Source: CBDCGS01 sp965216915 (GTDB lineage Bacteria > Pseudomonadota > Alphaproteobacteria > UBA828). From it: DNA of 64,000 nt. The notes below the pieces were generated by a model. The model was not told the DNA's origin, made no database searches, and worked only from the letters and a program-made list of their open reading frames with translations. The position numbers were made by a program, and so were the translations under genes. Shown one piece after another: positions 1 through 8,383 of the stretch. The first letter of the stretch is position 1; each line of letters starts with the position of its first letter. The DNA is taken from NCBI GenBank assembly GCA_965216915.1, contig CBDCGS010000010.1:372001-436000 (forward strand), read 5' to 3'.

Positions 1-2
1 TG

Positions 3-404
3 GAAAACGGAGTCGCGCAGGTGTCGACGCCCCACGGCACCGGTATCAGCATCCAGGATGTTGAGGGACTCCACCGCGCGATCGGCCAATGGCTCGTGTT
101 CAACAAGCGGCGTCTCAACGGCAAGGAGATCCGGTTTCTCAGGGTTGAACTCGACATGACCCAGGCGACGGTGGCGCACATGCTCGATGTCGACGTGCAG
201 ACGGTTGCGCGGTGGGAAAAGGGCCAAACCGAGGTGCCTGGTCCGGCGGACAAAGTGATCCGCCTCCTCTACACCGAGTTCATCAAGGGCAACGCGAGGA
301 TCAGACGTCCGCTCGAGCGTCTCGCCGCGATGGACGAGGCCGGGAATGCGGACATCGCCTTCGAGGTCGGCGACACCTGGCAGCCGATCGATATTGCCGC
401 GTGA
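3..404 (+). CDS. HTH (Xre-like) DNA-binding protein, antitoxin type, 5'-truncated by the window edge
   Basis: A short DNA-binding protein, probably the antitoxin and autorepressor of a type II toxin-antitoxin pair. A helix-turn-helix lies around FLRVELDMTQATVAHMLDVD and the following TVARWEKGQ. The block VEGLHRAIGQWLV before it is typical of antitoxins paired with DUF4258-type toxins. A GTG at 21 could be read as the start, but the frame is open to the first base (Glu-Asn-Gly-Val before it). Relatives carry an N-terminal Cys-containing segment ahead of this block, so the real start is probably outside the window. No toxin gene is visible downstream; if there is one it lies upstream. The antitoxin role is inferred. 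Confidence 0.7.
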   Translation, partial: ENGVAQVSTPHGTGISIQDVEGLHRAIGQWLVFNKRRLNGKEIRFLRVELDMTQATVAHMLDVDVQTVARWEKGQTEVPGPADKVIRLLYTEFIKGNARIRRPLERLAAMDEAGNADIAFEVGDTWQPIDIAA

Positions 405-444
405 CCACGCGCCCGCACGCGGAGGGCACGGCGGAGGGGGCGGG

Positions 445-1272
445 ATGAACGCCGACGCACCCGTGCTCTATGAGCGCCGCGCCGCCGCCGCGCTGATCAC
501 GCTCAACCGCCCGTCGCAGCGCAACGCCATGAACCGCGCGACGCTCGGCGCCCTGATGGACGCCTGCGACGCGGCGGAGGCCGATGCGGGTGTGCGCGCC
601 GTTGTGCTGACGGGCGCGGGCGCCGCGTTCTCGTCCGGCTTCGATCTAAAGGAGCAGGCGGCCGCGCCGCCCGCGGGCGAGGCGGCGTGGCGCGCCGTGC
701 TGCGCGAGGATTTCGACGCCGTGCTGCGGTTTTGGCATTGCCCGAAGCCGACGATCGCGGCGGTCAACGGTCCCGCGATCGCCGGCGGCTGCGAGCTCGC
801 GCTCGCCTGCGACATCACGATCGCGGCCGAGGGAGCGCTTTTCGGCGAGCCGGAGCTGCGTTTCGGCGCGGGCATCGTGGTCATGCTCTTGCCCTGGCTC
901 GTCGGGCCCAAGCGCGCGAAGGAGCTGTTGCTGACCGGCGTCGACGATCTTTCGGCACCGGCGGCGACGGCGATGGGGCTCGTCAACCGTGTGGTGCCGG
1001 GCGAGGCGCTGCTCGATGAGGCCCTCGCGCTGGCGGGCGATCTCGCGGTGATGGATCCCGCGCTCGTGCGTGCGACGAAAGCGGCGATCAACCGATGCTA
1101 TCGCTTGATGGGGCTCGACGAAGGGCTCGAGGCGGCGCTCGCCGATGACGTGGTGATCGAGGGGGAAGGCACCGAAGACAAGCGCGCCTTCTTGCGCATC
1201 GTGCGGAGCGAGGGGTTGCGCGCTGCGCTCGCGTGGCGCGATGCGCGCTTCTCGGGACCGGCGCGCGACTGA
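445..1272 (+). CDS. enoyl-CoA hydratase/isomerase family protein (crotonase fold)
   Basis: A 275-residue crotonase that probably hydrates or isomerises an acyl-CoA thioester. The oxyanion-hole segments are visible at AFSSGFDLKE and NGPAIAGGCELALACD. Both glutamates used by true hydratases are present, in GGCEL and in FGEPELRFG. The ATG at 445 is chosen because a GGAGGGGG ribosome site lies just upstream; the longer open frame to 346 would run back into the preceding gene. It is convergent with a second crotonase at 1287-2054, with only 14 bases between the stops. The substrate cannot be told from sequence; it may belong to fatty-acid, amino-acid or aromatic degradation. Confidence 0.85.
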   Translation: MNADAPVLYERRAAAALITLNRPSQRNAMNRATLGALMDACDAAEADAGVRAVVLTGAGAAFSSGFDLKEQAAAPPAGEAAWRAVLREDFDAVLRFWHCPKPTIAAVNGPAIAGGCELALACDITIAAEGALFGEPELRFGAGIVVMLLPWLVGPKRAKELLLTGVDDLSAPAATAMGLVNRVVPGEALLDEALALAGDLAVMDPALVRATKAAINRCYRLMGLDEGLEAALADDVVIEGEGTEDKRAFLRIVRSEGLRAALAWRDARFSGPARD

Positions 1273-1286
1273 GTAGGGGATGTGGC

Positions 1287-2054
1287 TTAGGGGATGCGGC
1301 CACCGCGCCCGGCGCCTTCCGTGAAACGCCGCGCGCCGTCGCCCGCCTCGTTGATCATCGGCTCGCGCCCGCCCTCGGCCTCGTTGTGCAGGGCGACATC
1401 GAGATCGAGGCCCCATTGCGTGCGCGCGGACCGGCGGTCGGCGCGCAGCGATTCGGGAGGAAACGCGGCGATGCGCGCCGCGAGCGCTTCCGCCTCGGTG
1501 CGCGCCTGCTCCTTGGGCACGACGCGGTCGACCAGCCCGATCGCGTGCGCCTCCTCGGCCCCGACCTCACGGCCCGTCAAGATCATGTCGAGCGCACGCC
1601 CTTCGCCGATCAGGCGCGGCAGGCGCACGGTGCCGCCATCGACAAGCGGCACGCCGAAACGCCGGTTGAACACGCCGAACACCGCATCCTTCGCCGCCAC
1701 GCGCAAATCGCACCAAAGCGCGAGCTCAAGACCGCCGGCGACCGCGAAGCCCTCGACGGCGGCGATCATGAGGGTTGCCGGCATCGTGCGGGTTGGCCCC
1801 ATCGGGCCGTTGGGCGTCGTGTCGTAGAGCGCGCCGACGTTGGCCGTCGCGAGCGCCTTGAGGTCGTAGCCAGCGCAAAAATGTCCGCCAGCGCCCCACA
1901 GCACGGCGCAATGCACGTTGGCGTCCCGGTCGATTTCTCGCGCGGCCGCCTCGAGCGCGAGTGCCGTCGCCGGGTCGACCGCGTTGCGCCGTGTCGGCCG
2001 GTTGAGAATCACCGTGGCAATGGGCGGCCGTCGTTCGATGATCACGGCTTGCAT
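1287..2054 (-). CDS. enoyl-CoA hydratase/isomerase family protein, second crotonase
   Basis: A 255-residue crotonase-fold protein. The acyl-CoA binding segments FCAGYDLKAL and EGFAVAGGLELALWCD are clear. The first catalytic-type glutamate is present in GGLEL. The second hydratase glutamate is not where expected: the usual FGxPE region reads FGVFNRRFGVP. This suggests an isomerase, thioesterase or other crotonase activity rather than a classical hydratase. It is convergent with the crotonase at 445-1272, and its start codon overlaps the best start of the divergent Sel1-repeat gene. Family assignment is firm; the reaction is not known. Confidence 0.85.
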   Translation of the reverse strand: MQAVIIERRPPIATVILNRPTRRNAVDPATALALEAAAREIDRDANVHCAVLWGAGGHFCAGYDLKALATANVGALYDTTPNGPMGPTRTMPATLMIAAVEGFAVAGGLELALWCDLRVAAKDAVFGVFNRRFGVPLVDGGTVRLPRLIGEGRALDMILTGREVGAEEAHAIGLVDRVVPKEQARTEAEALAARIAAFPPESLRADRRSARTQWGLDLDVALHNEAEGGREPMINEAGDGARRFTEGAGRGGRIP

Positions 2055-2691
2055 GGCTTCCGCACTCCCCCTATGTCCTAAGACAAATCAACCCCGCGCT
2101 CGGAGGGTCTCCATCATCGTCGCCAATTTTCGGGCATTCACCAACGGAGCGCCGCTCGTCTTCTGTCTCGCGCTCTTTCTCGCGTTTCCGTCGGTTGCGC
2201 AAGATGACTTCGAAGCAGGCCTCGCGGCCTTCAACGACGGTGACCATGCGCGCGCTGCGGCGATCTTCGGCGAGGCGGCCGAGGAGGGACGCCGCGAGGC
2301 GCAATATGCGTTGGGTCTGCTCTACCTCGAAGGCCAAGGTGTCGAGATGGATGCCTCCAAAGGGGTTCATTGGTTGCGCCGCGCCGCCGCCCTCGGCCAT
2401 GTCGGCGCGCCCGCGCGCCTCGGTGAGCTCTATCGGGCAGGGCGCGGGTCTTTCCACGATCGCGTGGAAGCCCATGCCTGGTTCACGGTTGCCGAAGCCC
2501 AGGGCCACCCGGCCGGTGCAAAAGGGCGCAAGGCGCTCGAGGGCGATCTGACCGAGGCGGAGCTCGATCAGGCGCGGCGGCGTGCCGCCGAGTGGATGGC
2601 GCAGCATCAGGATGCGGTGGACTCCGAGCGCCGGTCGCGTTTCGCAGCCGAGATGAAACGCCTCCAGGAGATCGTGGAACGGGAGCGTTAG
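2053..2691 (+). CDS. secreted Sel1-repeat (SLR/TPR-like) protein
   Basis: An exported alpha-solenoid protein. A hydrophobic signal segment (VFCLALFLAFPSVAQ) is followed by two or three Sel1 repeats, recognisable by AQYALGLLYLEGQGV and the following WLRRAAALGHVGAPARLGELY and AHAWFTVAEAQGHPAG. Sel1 proteins act as scaffolds in envelope processes or signalling. The C-terminal 60 residues are charged and helical. The start is uncertain: the open frame reaches back to 1918, inside the divergent crotonase, and 2053 is the last ATG before the signal segment, which leaves a long N-region. It overlaps the divergent start codon at 2052-2054. Confidence 0.75.
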   Translation: MASALPLCPKTNQPRARRVSIIVANFRAFTNGAPLVFCLALFLAFPSVAQDDFEAGLAAFNDGDHARAAAIFGEAAEEGRREAQYALGLLYLEGQGVEMDASKGVHWLRRAAALGHVGAPARLGELYRAGRGSFHDRVEAHAWFTVAEAQGHPAGAKGRKALEGDLTEAELDQARRRAAEWMAQHQDAVDSERRSRFAAEMKRLQEIVERER

Positions 2692-3468
2692 CTAGCCCGC
2701 GCCGACGCTCCGCCGATATCCCGCGGCGTCGAAGATCGGTCGGCAAATCGATTCGACGAGGCCGATCTCGGCGCGCGTCAGCATCGTGTCATGGTGACCG
2801 ATCGTGTTGCGCGAATAGCGCCCGCTGAAGGCGCGCGCCGCCCAGCCGCCTTCCGGCGGCGCGTCGTCGGGCGCGAGCGCGGCAAATTCGAACTCGGTGA
2901 AGGCGCGAAGCCGCGCGAAGGCGCGCGCCGGATCGCCGATGACGTGCTCGTACTTGACGAGAAGCCGGCGGCTCCGAAAGCCGTCCGCCGCTTCGGTCAG
3001 CGCCGGCTGATAAGCAGCGTGGAGGTGCCGCGCAGCGGTCTCGACCTCACTCGATTGGCCGTTGCCGCGCGGCTTTCGCTTGCGGCCGATCATCGATGCC
3101 ACGGCGTCGCGCGGATCGCGGACCGCGACCAGAAAGCGGGCTTGGCTCAAGAGAGCCGCGATGTCGGGTAGCAGATCGGCAAACCCGGTGTCCACGAGCA
3201 CCACGCTTGCACCCGGATGGCGCAAGATCGCGCGCTCGACGAGGGCCGCGGCGACCGGCCTGTAGAAGCGCAGCAGGTCGTCCGCGTCGGTGAAAAAGTC
3301 GCTCGCGCCGGTCGCCACGTCTTGCTTGGTGCGCCGGTAGGCGTCGAGGATCGCTTGGAAAGGGGCCACGCCGCCCTCGACGCGTGCCGCCGCCGCATCC
3401 GTGTGCAAGATGTCGCCGAGCAGCGCCACGCCGCTGCGCGCGCCGCCGCTTACGAAGAATAGCTTCAT
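2692..3468 (-). CDS. sulfotransferase-like P-loop protein
   Basis: A 258-residue protein resembling the bacterial sulfotransferase family, which transfers sulfuryl groups from PAPS. The N-terminal SGGARSGVALLGDIL fits the 5'-phosphosulfate-binding loop, and AVRDPRDAVASM fits the 3'-phosphate-binding motif. The C-terminal GRYSRNTIGHHDTM resembles the late substrate/PAPS segment. It is convergent with the Sel1-repeat gene, with adjoining stops at 2691/2692. The acceptor is unknown; carbohydrate, lipid or peptide are all possible. The nearby amino-sugar genes do not settle it. Confidence 0.7.
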   Translation of the reverse strand: MKLFFVSGGARSGVALLGDILHTDAAAARVEGGVAPFQAILDAYRRTKQDVATGASDFFTDADDLLRFYRPVAAALVERAILRHPGASVVLVDTGFADLLPDIAALLSQARFLVAVRDPRDAVASMIGRKRKPRGNGQSSEVETAARHLHAAYQPALTEAADGFRSRRLLVKYEHVIGDPARAFARLRAFTEFEFAALAPDDAPPEGGWAARAFSGRYSRNTIGHHDTMLTRAEIGLVESICRPIFDAAGYRRSVGAG

Positions 3469-3582
3469 GGTCGCGCCGTTTGCCCTCGTCCAACACGAAG
3501 TTGAGCGGATGCTCGCGCAAGCTGGTCAACCGGTGATTAATGGCAGTGGCGCCGGGCGACCTACGCCGTTCGTCTAGTCGGC

Positions 3583-4590
3583 TTATGTGACGGTGAAGCC
3601 GTGGGCGAAGGGGTCGCGCTGGTCGACGAAGATCGTGTTGAGGCCGGTCACCCGCGCCCACCCCTGCACCTGCGGTACGATCGCGGGACGGTCGCCCACC
3701 TTGGTGGTCGCCGCGATCCGGCACTGGAAGAGACTGCCGATGATGCTTTCATGCACGAAGGGCTCGCCCTCGGCGAGCCTGCCGCGCGCGGCCCATTGCG
3801 CCATGCGGGCCGATGAGCCGGTGCCGCAGGGCGAGCGGTCGATCGCCCCCGAGCCATAGAAGACGGCGTTGCGCGCCTGGGCCTCCGGCTGGGTCGGCGC
3901 GCCGGTCCACATCACGTGGCTCACGCCGGCGATCGTCGGATCCTCCGGATGCGCGACCGCGATGGTCTCGTTGCAGGCGTCGCGGAGGCCGGGGCTCAAC
4001 CGCACGAGGTCGCGCGCGGTCATGCTCTCGAGCCCGGCATAGCCCTCTTGCGGGTCCACGATCGCGTAGAAGTTGCCGCCATAGGCGATGTCGACCGTGA
4101 GGGGCCCGAGCCCCGGGCAGGTGAGGGCCACGTCGCGCGCCGCGAGGAAGCTCGGCACATTGGTGAGGCGCACCGACTCGACATGGGCGCCCGCGGTCTC
4201 GTAGGCGGCATCGACGCGCCCGGCCGGCGTGTCGAGCACGACGGTGCCCGGCTTGCGCGGCGTCACCAGGCCGTGCTCGAGCGCGATCGTCACCGTGCCG
4301 ATCGTGCCGTGGCCGCACATCGGCAGGCAGCCCGTGGTCTCGATGAAGATCAGCGCGAGATCGGCCTCGCGGGTGAGCGGCGGGTAGAGGATGGTGCCCG
4401 ACATCAGGTCGTGGCCGCGCGGCTCGAACATCAGCGCGCGGCGGATCCAATCATGATCGCGAAGAAAATGCTGGCGCCGAGCCGCCATCGTCTCGCCCTC
4501 GAGCGCGGGCGCGCCGCCGGTGACCACGCGCACCGGGTTGCCGCAGGTGTGGCCGTCAATGCAGAAGAAGGTATGACGCTCGCTCACCAC
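3583..4590 (-). CDS. 4-hydroxyproline 2-epimerase (proline racemase family)
   Basis: A 335-residue proline racemase-fold enzyme, best read as 4-hydroxyproline 2-epimerase, which interconverts trans-4-hydroxy-L-proline and cis-4-hydroxy-D-proline. Both catalytic cysteines can be seen, in LPMCGHGTIG (N-terminal half) and DRSPCGTGSSARMA (C-terminal half). The second Cys argues against the related trans-3-hydroxyproline dehydratase, which has Thr there. The N-terminal HTFFCIDGHTCGNPVR is typical of the epimerase group. The usual partners (D-hydroxyproline dehydrogenase, deaminase) are not seen. The gene is divergent from nagA across about 70 bases. Confidence 0.85.
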   Translation of the reverse strand: MVSERHTFFCIDGHTCGNPVRVVTGGAPALEGETMAARRQHFLRDHDWIRRALMFEPRGHDLMSGTILYPPLTREADLALIFIETTGCLPMCGHGTIGTVTIALEHGLVTPRKPGTVVLDTPAGRVDAAYETAGAHVESVRLTNVPSFLAARDVALTCPGLGPLTVDIAYGGNFYAIVDPQEGYAGLESMTARDLVRLSPGLRDACNETIAVAHPEDPTIAGVSHVMWTGAPTQPEAQARNAVFYGSGAIDRSPCGTGSSARMAQWAARGRLAEGEPFVHESIIGSLFQCRIAATTKVGDRPAIVPQVQGWARVTGLNTIFVDQRDPFAHGFTVT

Positions 4591-4661
4591 GGGTCTCCAT
4601 CGGCGCGCTTGATTGCCGCGCCGGCGAGACTAGCATTGCGGCCCAATGCCCGCGAACCGCT

Positions 4662-5885
4662 TTGCCCGCCATGTGCGCTGACGCCGACCGCCAGATCCTG
4701 ACCGGCGCCACGATCCACGCCGCCGACGGCACGCTCACCGATCATGCGCTCGTGATCGAAGGTGGGCGGATCGCCGATCTCGTGCCCGCGCGCGCCGCGC
4801 CGCGCGCCGGCGCGGTGGTTGATCTCGCCGGTGGTCACCTCGCGCCGGGCTTCATCGACCTGCAGGTCAACGGCGGCGGCGGCGTGCTGTTCAACGAAGC
4901 GCCGAGCGTGGAGACCATCGCGCGTATCGGCGCCGCGCACCGCGCATTCGGCACCACCGGCTTCCTCCCGACCTACATCACCGGCCCGCGCAAAGGCCAG
5001 GCGTGCGCCATCGCCGCCGTCGAGGAGGCGCTCGCCGCGAAGGTGCCGGGCGTGCTCGGCATCCATTTGGAGGGCCCGCACATCAACCCGGCGAAGCGCG
5101 GCGTGCATGACGCGGCCGCGATCCGCCCGCTCGACGACGAGGATCTCGCGCTCTACACGGCGCGCCGGGCCGGCCGCACGCTGATCACCCTCGCACCCGA
5201 GTGCGTGGCGCCCGAGGCGCTCGCCGCGCTCGTCCGCGCCGGCGTGCGGCTCTCGGCCGGGCACACCAACGGCGACTTTGCGGCGCTCGTCGCCGCGCTC
5301 GAGGCAGGTGTCGCAGGGTTCACCCATCTCTACAACGCCATGAGCCCGTTCGCGGCGCGCGCGCCCGGCGCGGTCGGCGCGGCGCTCGCCAGCGACGACG
5401 CCTGGTGCGGGGTCATCGCCGACGGCCACCACATGGATTGGGCGAGCGTGCGCATCGCGTGCCGCGCCAAGCCGCCCGGCAAGCTCTTCTTGGTCACCGA
5501 CGCCATGGCGCCCGTCGGGGCGTCGCCGGCGATGACGCGCTTCGCGCTCGGCGGTGCCACCGTCCACGCTGCCGACGGCCGGCTGACCGACGGCGACGGG
5601 CGGCTCGCGGGATCGCTGCTCGACATGGCGACGGCCGTGCGCAACTGCGTCGCGCATGCCGGCGTGCCGCTGGACGAGGCGCTTCGCATGGCCGCGGCCT
5701 ATCCCGCCGACTTCCTCGGCTGTACCGGGTCGCTCGGGCGGATCGCACCGGGTCTCGGCGCGAGCCTCGTGTGGCTCGACGCGGTGCTGCGCGTGCGCGC
5801 GACCTGGATCGACGGCATGCGCGCCGATCATGCGGCCGACGCCACGGGCGGCACCGGCGCCACCGGCGCCGCGGGAGGCGGCTGA
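4662..5885 (+). CDS. nagA: N-acetylglucosamine-6-phosphate deacetylase
   Basis: A 407-residue amidohydrolase that removes acetate from GlcNAc-6-phosphate in amino-sugar or cell-wall recycling. Metal and substrate motifs appear in the expected order: PGFIDLQVNGGGG near residue 62, HLEGPHINPAKRG near 135, SAGHTNGDF, THLYNAMSPF, DGHHMDW, and VTDAMAPVG with the catalytic Asp. It overlaps the following ROK kinase by one base, so the two are probably translationally coupled. A second ATG at 4671 is also possible as start. The pair suggests phosphorylation of GlcNAc followed by deacetylation; no glucosamine-6-P deaminase is seen here. Confidence 0.9.
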   Translation: MPAMCADADRQILTGATIHAADGTLTDHALVIEGGRIADLVPARAAPRAGAVVDLAGGHLAPGFIDLQVNGGGGVLFNEAPSVETIARIGAAHRAFGTTGFLPTYITGPRKGQACAIAAVEEALAAKVPGVLGIHLEGPHINPAKRGVHDAAAIRPLDDEDLALYTARRAGRTLITLAPECVAPEALAALVRAGVRLSAGHTNGDFAALVAALEAGVAGFTHLYNAMSPFAARAPGAVGAALASDDAWCGVIADGHHMDWASVRIACRAKPPGKLFLVTDAMAPVGASPAMTRFALGGATVHAADGRLTDGDGRLAGSLLDMATAVRNCVAHAGVPLDEALRMAAAYPADFLGCTGSLGRIAPGLGASLVWLDAVLRVRATWIDGMRADHAADATGGTGATGAAGGG

Positions 5886-6766
5886 TGCGCATCGGCTTCG
5901 ACATCGGCGGCACCAAGCTCGCCGCCGTCGCGCTCGACGAGGCGGGCCACGAGATCGCGCGTGAGCGCGCCGCCGTGCCGCGCAGCTTCGACGGCGTCAT
6001 CGACGCCGTGGTCGAGACCGTCGCCTCGCTCGAGGCCGGGCGGGCCACCGCGCCGCGTGTCGGCATCAGCATCCCCGGCGTGATCACGCGCGACGGCGGG
6101 CTCGCCCAGGCGGTGAACCTGCCCTGGCTCGAGGACAAGCCGCTCCACGCAACACTCGAGTCTCGCCTCGGACGGCCGGTCGCGCTCGCCAACGACGCGA
6201 ATTGCTTCGCGCTATCCGAGGCGACCGATGGCGCGGCCGCCGGCGCGGAGGTGGTGTTCGGCGTGATCCTCGGCACCGGCGTCGGTGGCGGCGTCGTGGT
6301 CGGCGGGCGCGTGCTCGTCGGGCCCAACGCCAACGCGGGCGAATGGGGGCACAATCCGTGGCCGGCCGCGCCGGGAACGGGTCACGTCTGCGCGTGTGGA
6401 CGCTTCGCCGACGGCTGCGTCGAGACCTGGCTCAACGGGCGCGCGCTCACCCGTGACTATGTCGCCGCGGGCGGTGCCGAGATCGATGCCGCGGCGATCG
6501 GCGCGCGGGCGGCGGGTGGCGAGGCGAAGGCCCGCGCCGCGGTCGACGCCTATGCGGACCGCCTGGCCCAGGCGCTCGCGGTCGTGATCAATCTGCTCGA
6601 CCCGGACGCGATCGTGCTCGGCGGCGGCCTCTCGGAGATCGGGGCGCTCTACGATCTCGTGCCCGCGCGCTGGAGCCGCTGGGCCAACGTGCCCGCGCCG
6701 CGCAACAAGCTGGTTCGCGCGCGCTTCGGCCCCGAGAGCGGGCTCCGCGGCGCGGCGCGGCTTTGA
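5885..6766 (+). CDS. ROK-family sugar kinase, probable N-acetylglucosamine kinase
   Basis: A 293-residue ROK kinase. The N-terminal phosphate motif is GFDIGGTKLAA, and LANDANCFALSEA and GTGVGGGVVVGG follow. The zinc-binding segment is CACGRFADGC, with the upstream His in GTGHVC. The ATG overlaps the nagA stop by one base, so it is the second gene of a nagA-kinase operon, which points to GlcNAc as substrate. Fructose, glucose or N-acetylmannosamine cannot be excluded from sequence alone. The gene is followed by the repeat cluster at 6.8-7.0 kb. Confidence 0.8.
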   Translation: MRIGFDIGGTKLAAVALDEAGHEIARERAAVPRSFDGVIDAVVETVASLEAGRATAPRVGISIPGVITRDGGLAQAVNLPWLEDKPLHATLESRLGRPVALANDANCFALSEATDGAAAGAEVVFGVILGTGVGGGVVVGGRVLVGPNANAGEWGHNPWPAAPGTGHVCACGRFADGCVETWLNGRALTRDYVAAGGAEIDAAAIGARAAGGEAKARAAVDAYADRLAQALAVVINLLDPDAIVLGGGLSEIGALYDLVPARWSRWANVPAPRNKLVRARFGPESGLRGAARL

Positions 6767-6800
6767 GGGGGTGAGGAGCGGCGGCGGGAGCGCGCCTCGC

Positions 6801-7015
6801 GCATGTCACGGTCACGCACGCTCACGCGACATGGGCATTGACGCAAATGCGTCGTCGCAGGTGATCCTGCTCGGGATTTGCTCTCTCTCATTGGATTTGA
6901 CACAAATGCGTCGTCGCAGGTGGTGTGCACACCTGCGCGGGATTTGCTCTCTCTCATTAGAATTGACGCAAATGCGTCGTCGCAGGTGTTCCCACCTGCT
7001 CGGGATTTGCTCTAG
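6801..7015. repeat. intergenic palindromic repeat cluster 1 (three R1 units plus a partial R2)
   Basis: Three tandem copies of a roughly 50-base unit. Each carries the palindrome GACGCAAATGCGTC (or a one-base variant), then CGTCGCAGGTG, a short spacer, CACCTGC-type bases, and ends in GGGATTTGCTCT. A degenerate second element (CATGTCACG...CGCGACATG) precedes them. The last unit ends exactly in the TAG stop of the cytochrome c gene at 7012-7014. The same elements recur at 21.84, 23.83, 39.39 and 46.96 kb. Confidence 0.9.
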
Positions 7016-7458
7016 CGCTCGCCGGCGGCGATCAGGTAGGCGATGATATCGGCGCGGGTTTGTGCGTCGGCGAGGCCCGGAAACTCCATCGCGTTGCCGG
7101 GCAGCGCGGTGTCGGGGTCGGCGATGTAGGCATCGAGGCGCTCCGGTGTCCAGCTGTGGTCGGCCGCGAGGAGCGCCGGCGAATAGTTGTGCTCGGCGCC
7201 GGTGCCGACGGTGCGCCCGACGACGCCGTGGAGGTTGGGGCCAAAGGTCCCGTATTTGCCCGCGCGCACCGAGTGGCACTGCCGGCACTCAGCCTTGAAC
7301 GCCTTGCGGCCCGCCGACGCGTTGCCCGCCGGCATCTCGTCGGCCTGGGCCGTCGGCATGCCGAAGCCGGCGGTGCCGGGCACGGACGGGGCGAGCGACA
7401 TCGCGCCCGTCAGAACGGCGAGCCCGAGCAGCGTGCATGCGTAACCGCGCAATTGCAT
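7012..7458 (-). CDS. class I cytochrome c
   Basis: A 148-residue exported monohaem cytochrome c, an electron carrier of the periplasm. It has an N-terminal signal or anchor segment (YACTLLGLAVLTGAMSLA), a haem attachment motif CRQCH, the typical FGPNLHGVVGR segment, and a methionine ligand in GNAMEFPGL near the C terminus. It resembles cytochrome c2/c550-type proteins. The start at 7458 is chosen because the longer open frame to 7521 would cover the tRNA. Its stop codon is part of a palindromic repeat. No oxidase genes are adjacent. Confidence 0.9.
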   Translation of the reverse strand: MQLRGYACTLLGLAVLTGAMSLAPSVPGTAGFGMPTAQADEMPAGNASAGRKAFKAECRQCHSVRAGKYGTFGPNLHGVVGRTVGTGAEHNYSPALLAADHSWTPERLDAYIADPDTALPGNAMEFPGLADAQTRADIIAYLIAAGER

Positions 7459-7506
7459 CCGGATATCTTGACGCCTTCCGTCGCGTCGTGCCAGTCCTAA
7501 CGAGCT

Positions 7507-7583
7507 GGGCCCGTAGTTCAATTGGTTAGAACTCGCCGCTCATAACGGCGCTGTTGCAGGTTCGAGTCCTGCCGGGCCCACCA
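7507..7583 (+). tRNA. tRNA with CAU anticodon (probably Ile2, or elongator Met)
   Basis: A full cloverleaf of 77 bases with an encoded CCA. The acceptor GGGCCCG pairs with CGGGCCC and the D arm is GTTC/GAAC. The anticodon stem is CGCCG/CGGCG with loop CTCATAA, giving CAU. The T arm is GCAGG-TTCGAGT-CCTGC. The anticodon stem lacks the three G:C pairs of initiator tRNA. The GGGCCC acceptor start resembles the lysidine-modified Ile tRNA of Alphaproteobacteria more than elongator Met, but this is a judgement. Confidence 0.9.
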
Positions 7584-7704
7584 CCCTCCGCGCCAACGTC
7601 TCAATTCGCACCCGATCCGTTCGCCGGCGCGCCGGCGGTGGCGCCATCCTGTCGCCACGATCGGCGGCGAGCATTGTCCGGCCTGGTTGGATGGAGTGGG
7701 CCCG

Positions 7705-8148
7705 ATGAATCGATGGGGAACGGTCGAGAGCCGGTTCAAGGACGCATGCTGGCTTGCACCGCTGGTGCCCGTCCTCGTCATGGCGATGATGATGTTTGCC
7801 GGCAATCCGGATGCGCCGGCGATCTTGTTGGTCTACATGGTGCTGGCGGCGGGGGTTTCGTCTCTGGCGATGACCTGTCTCGGGCGTCCGTACCTGAATT
7901 TCCTCAGGAGCCGCGGCTGGCTCAACATGCTTTTGGTGCTGCCGGGTGGCGCCGTGATCGGGGCGGTCGCTTTCCACCTCGCGATGCTCGGGCTCGGACC
8001 CGTGCTGATGGGACAGGGCGCCGACCTGATTCCCGATCTCACGGAGCTCTGGATCGGCGGCATGTTCGGGCTGATCGCGGCTCTGTCCTTCGGCCTGGTC
8101 GCCGGGTGCCGCTGGCTACCCTGGCCACGCCGCTGCAAGGCGCGCTGA
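7705..8148 (+). CDS. small multi-pass membrane protein, unknown function
   Basis: About 147 residues with four likely membrane segments: LAPLVPVLVMAMMMFAG, AILLVYMVLAAGVSSLAM, WLNMLLVLPGGAVIGAVAF and IGGMFGLIAALSFGLVAG. No recognisable motif and no family I can name. The ATG at 7705 is preferred because GGAG lies about ten bases upstream; 7687 is an in-frame alternative. The start lies about 120 bases downstream of the tRNA. It is convergent with the cytochrome b561 gene. Confidence 0.6.
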   Translation: MNRWGTVESRFKDACWLAPLVPVLVMAMMMFAGNPDAPAILLVYMVLAAGVSSLAMTCLGRPYLNFLRSRGWLNMLLVLPGGAVIGAVAFHLAMLGLGPVLMGQGADLIPDLTELWIGGMFGLIAALSFGLVAGCRWLPWPRRCKAR

Positions 8149-8268
8149 CCGGCCGGGAATCCGAAGTGTCACTCTGAATCTTGCGCATAGCCGATATGTG
8201 CAACCAAAGCACATCCATGCGCAATTAATGTTGTGCATCATCGGTTTCTGGTTGCGCCTAGGAAAGTT

Positions 8269-8293
8269 GCTGCGCATGGAGCCAATGCGCAGC
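8269..8293. terminator. perfect 9-bp hairpin between convergent genes
   Basis: GCTGCGCAT and ATGCGCAGC form a perfect inverted repeat around a 7-base loop. It sits between the convergent genes ending at 8148 and 8384. There is no run of T on either side, so it could be a factor-independent pause, a bidirectional terminator of unusual type, or an mRNA 3'-end stabiliser. The rest of 8149-8383 shows no gene. Confidence 0.4.
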
Positions 8294-8383
8294 CTAGGTC
8301 ACGTGCCGGCGAAAATACATGGCGCGAGCGAGCCCCCCGACCGCTGCCCCGGGGCGCGATCCGTGGCGGAGCGGCGTGTGCCG

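Noticed and set aside
6801..7015. CRISPR array, because three similar units are spaced regularly
   Set aside because: The units are palindromic, the intervals are themselves similar to each other, there are no unique spacers, and single copies occur elsewhere in the window. There are no cas genes.
7507..7583. Initiator methionine tRNA
   Set aside because: The anticodon stem is CGCCG/CGGCG and lacks the three consecutive G:C pairs of initiators; the acceptor ends in a full pair.
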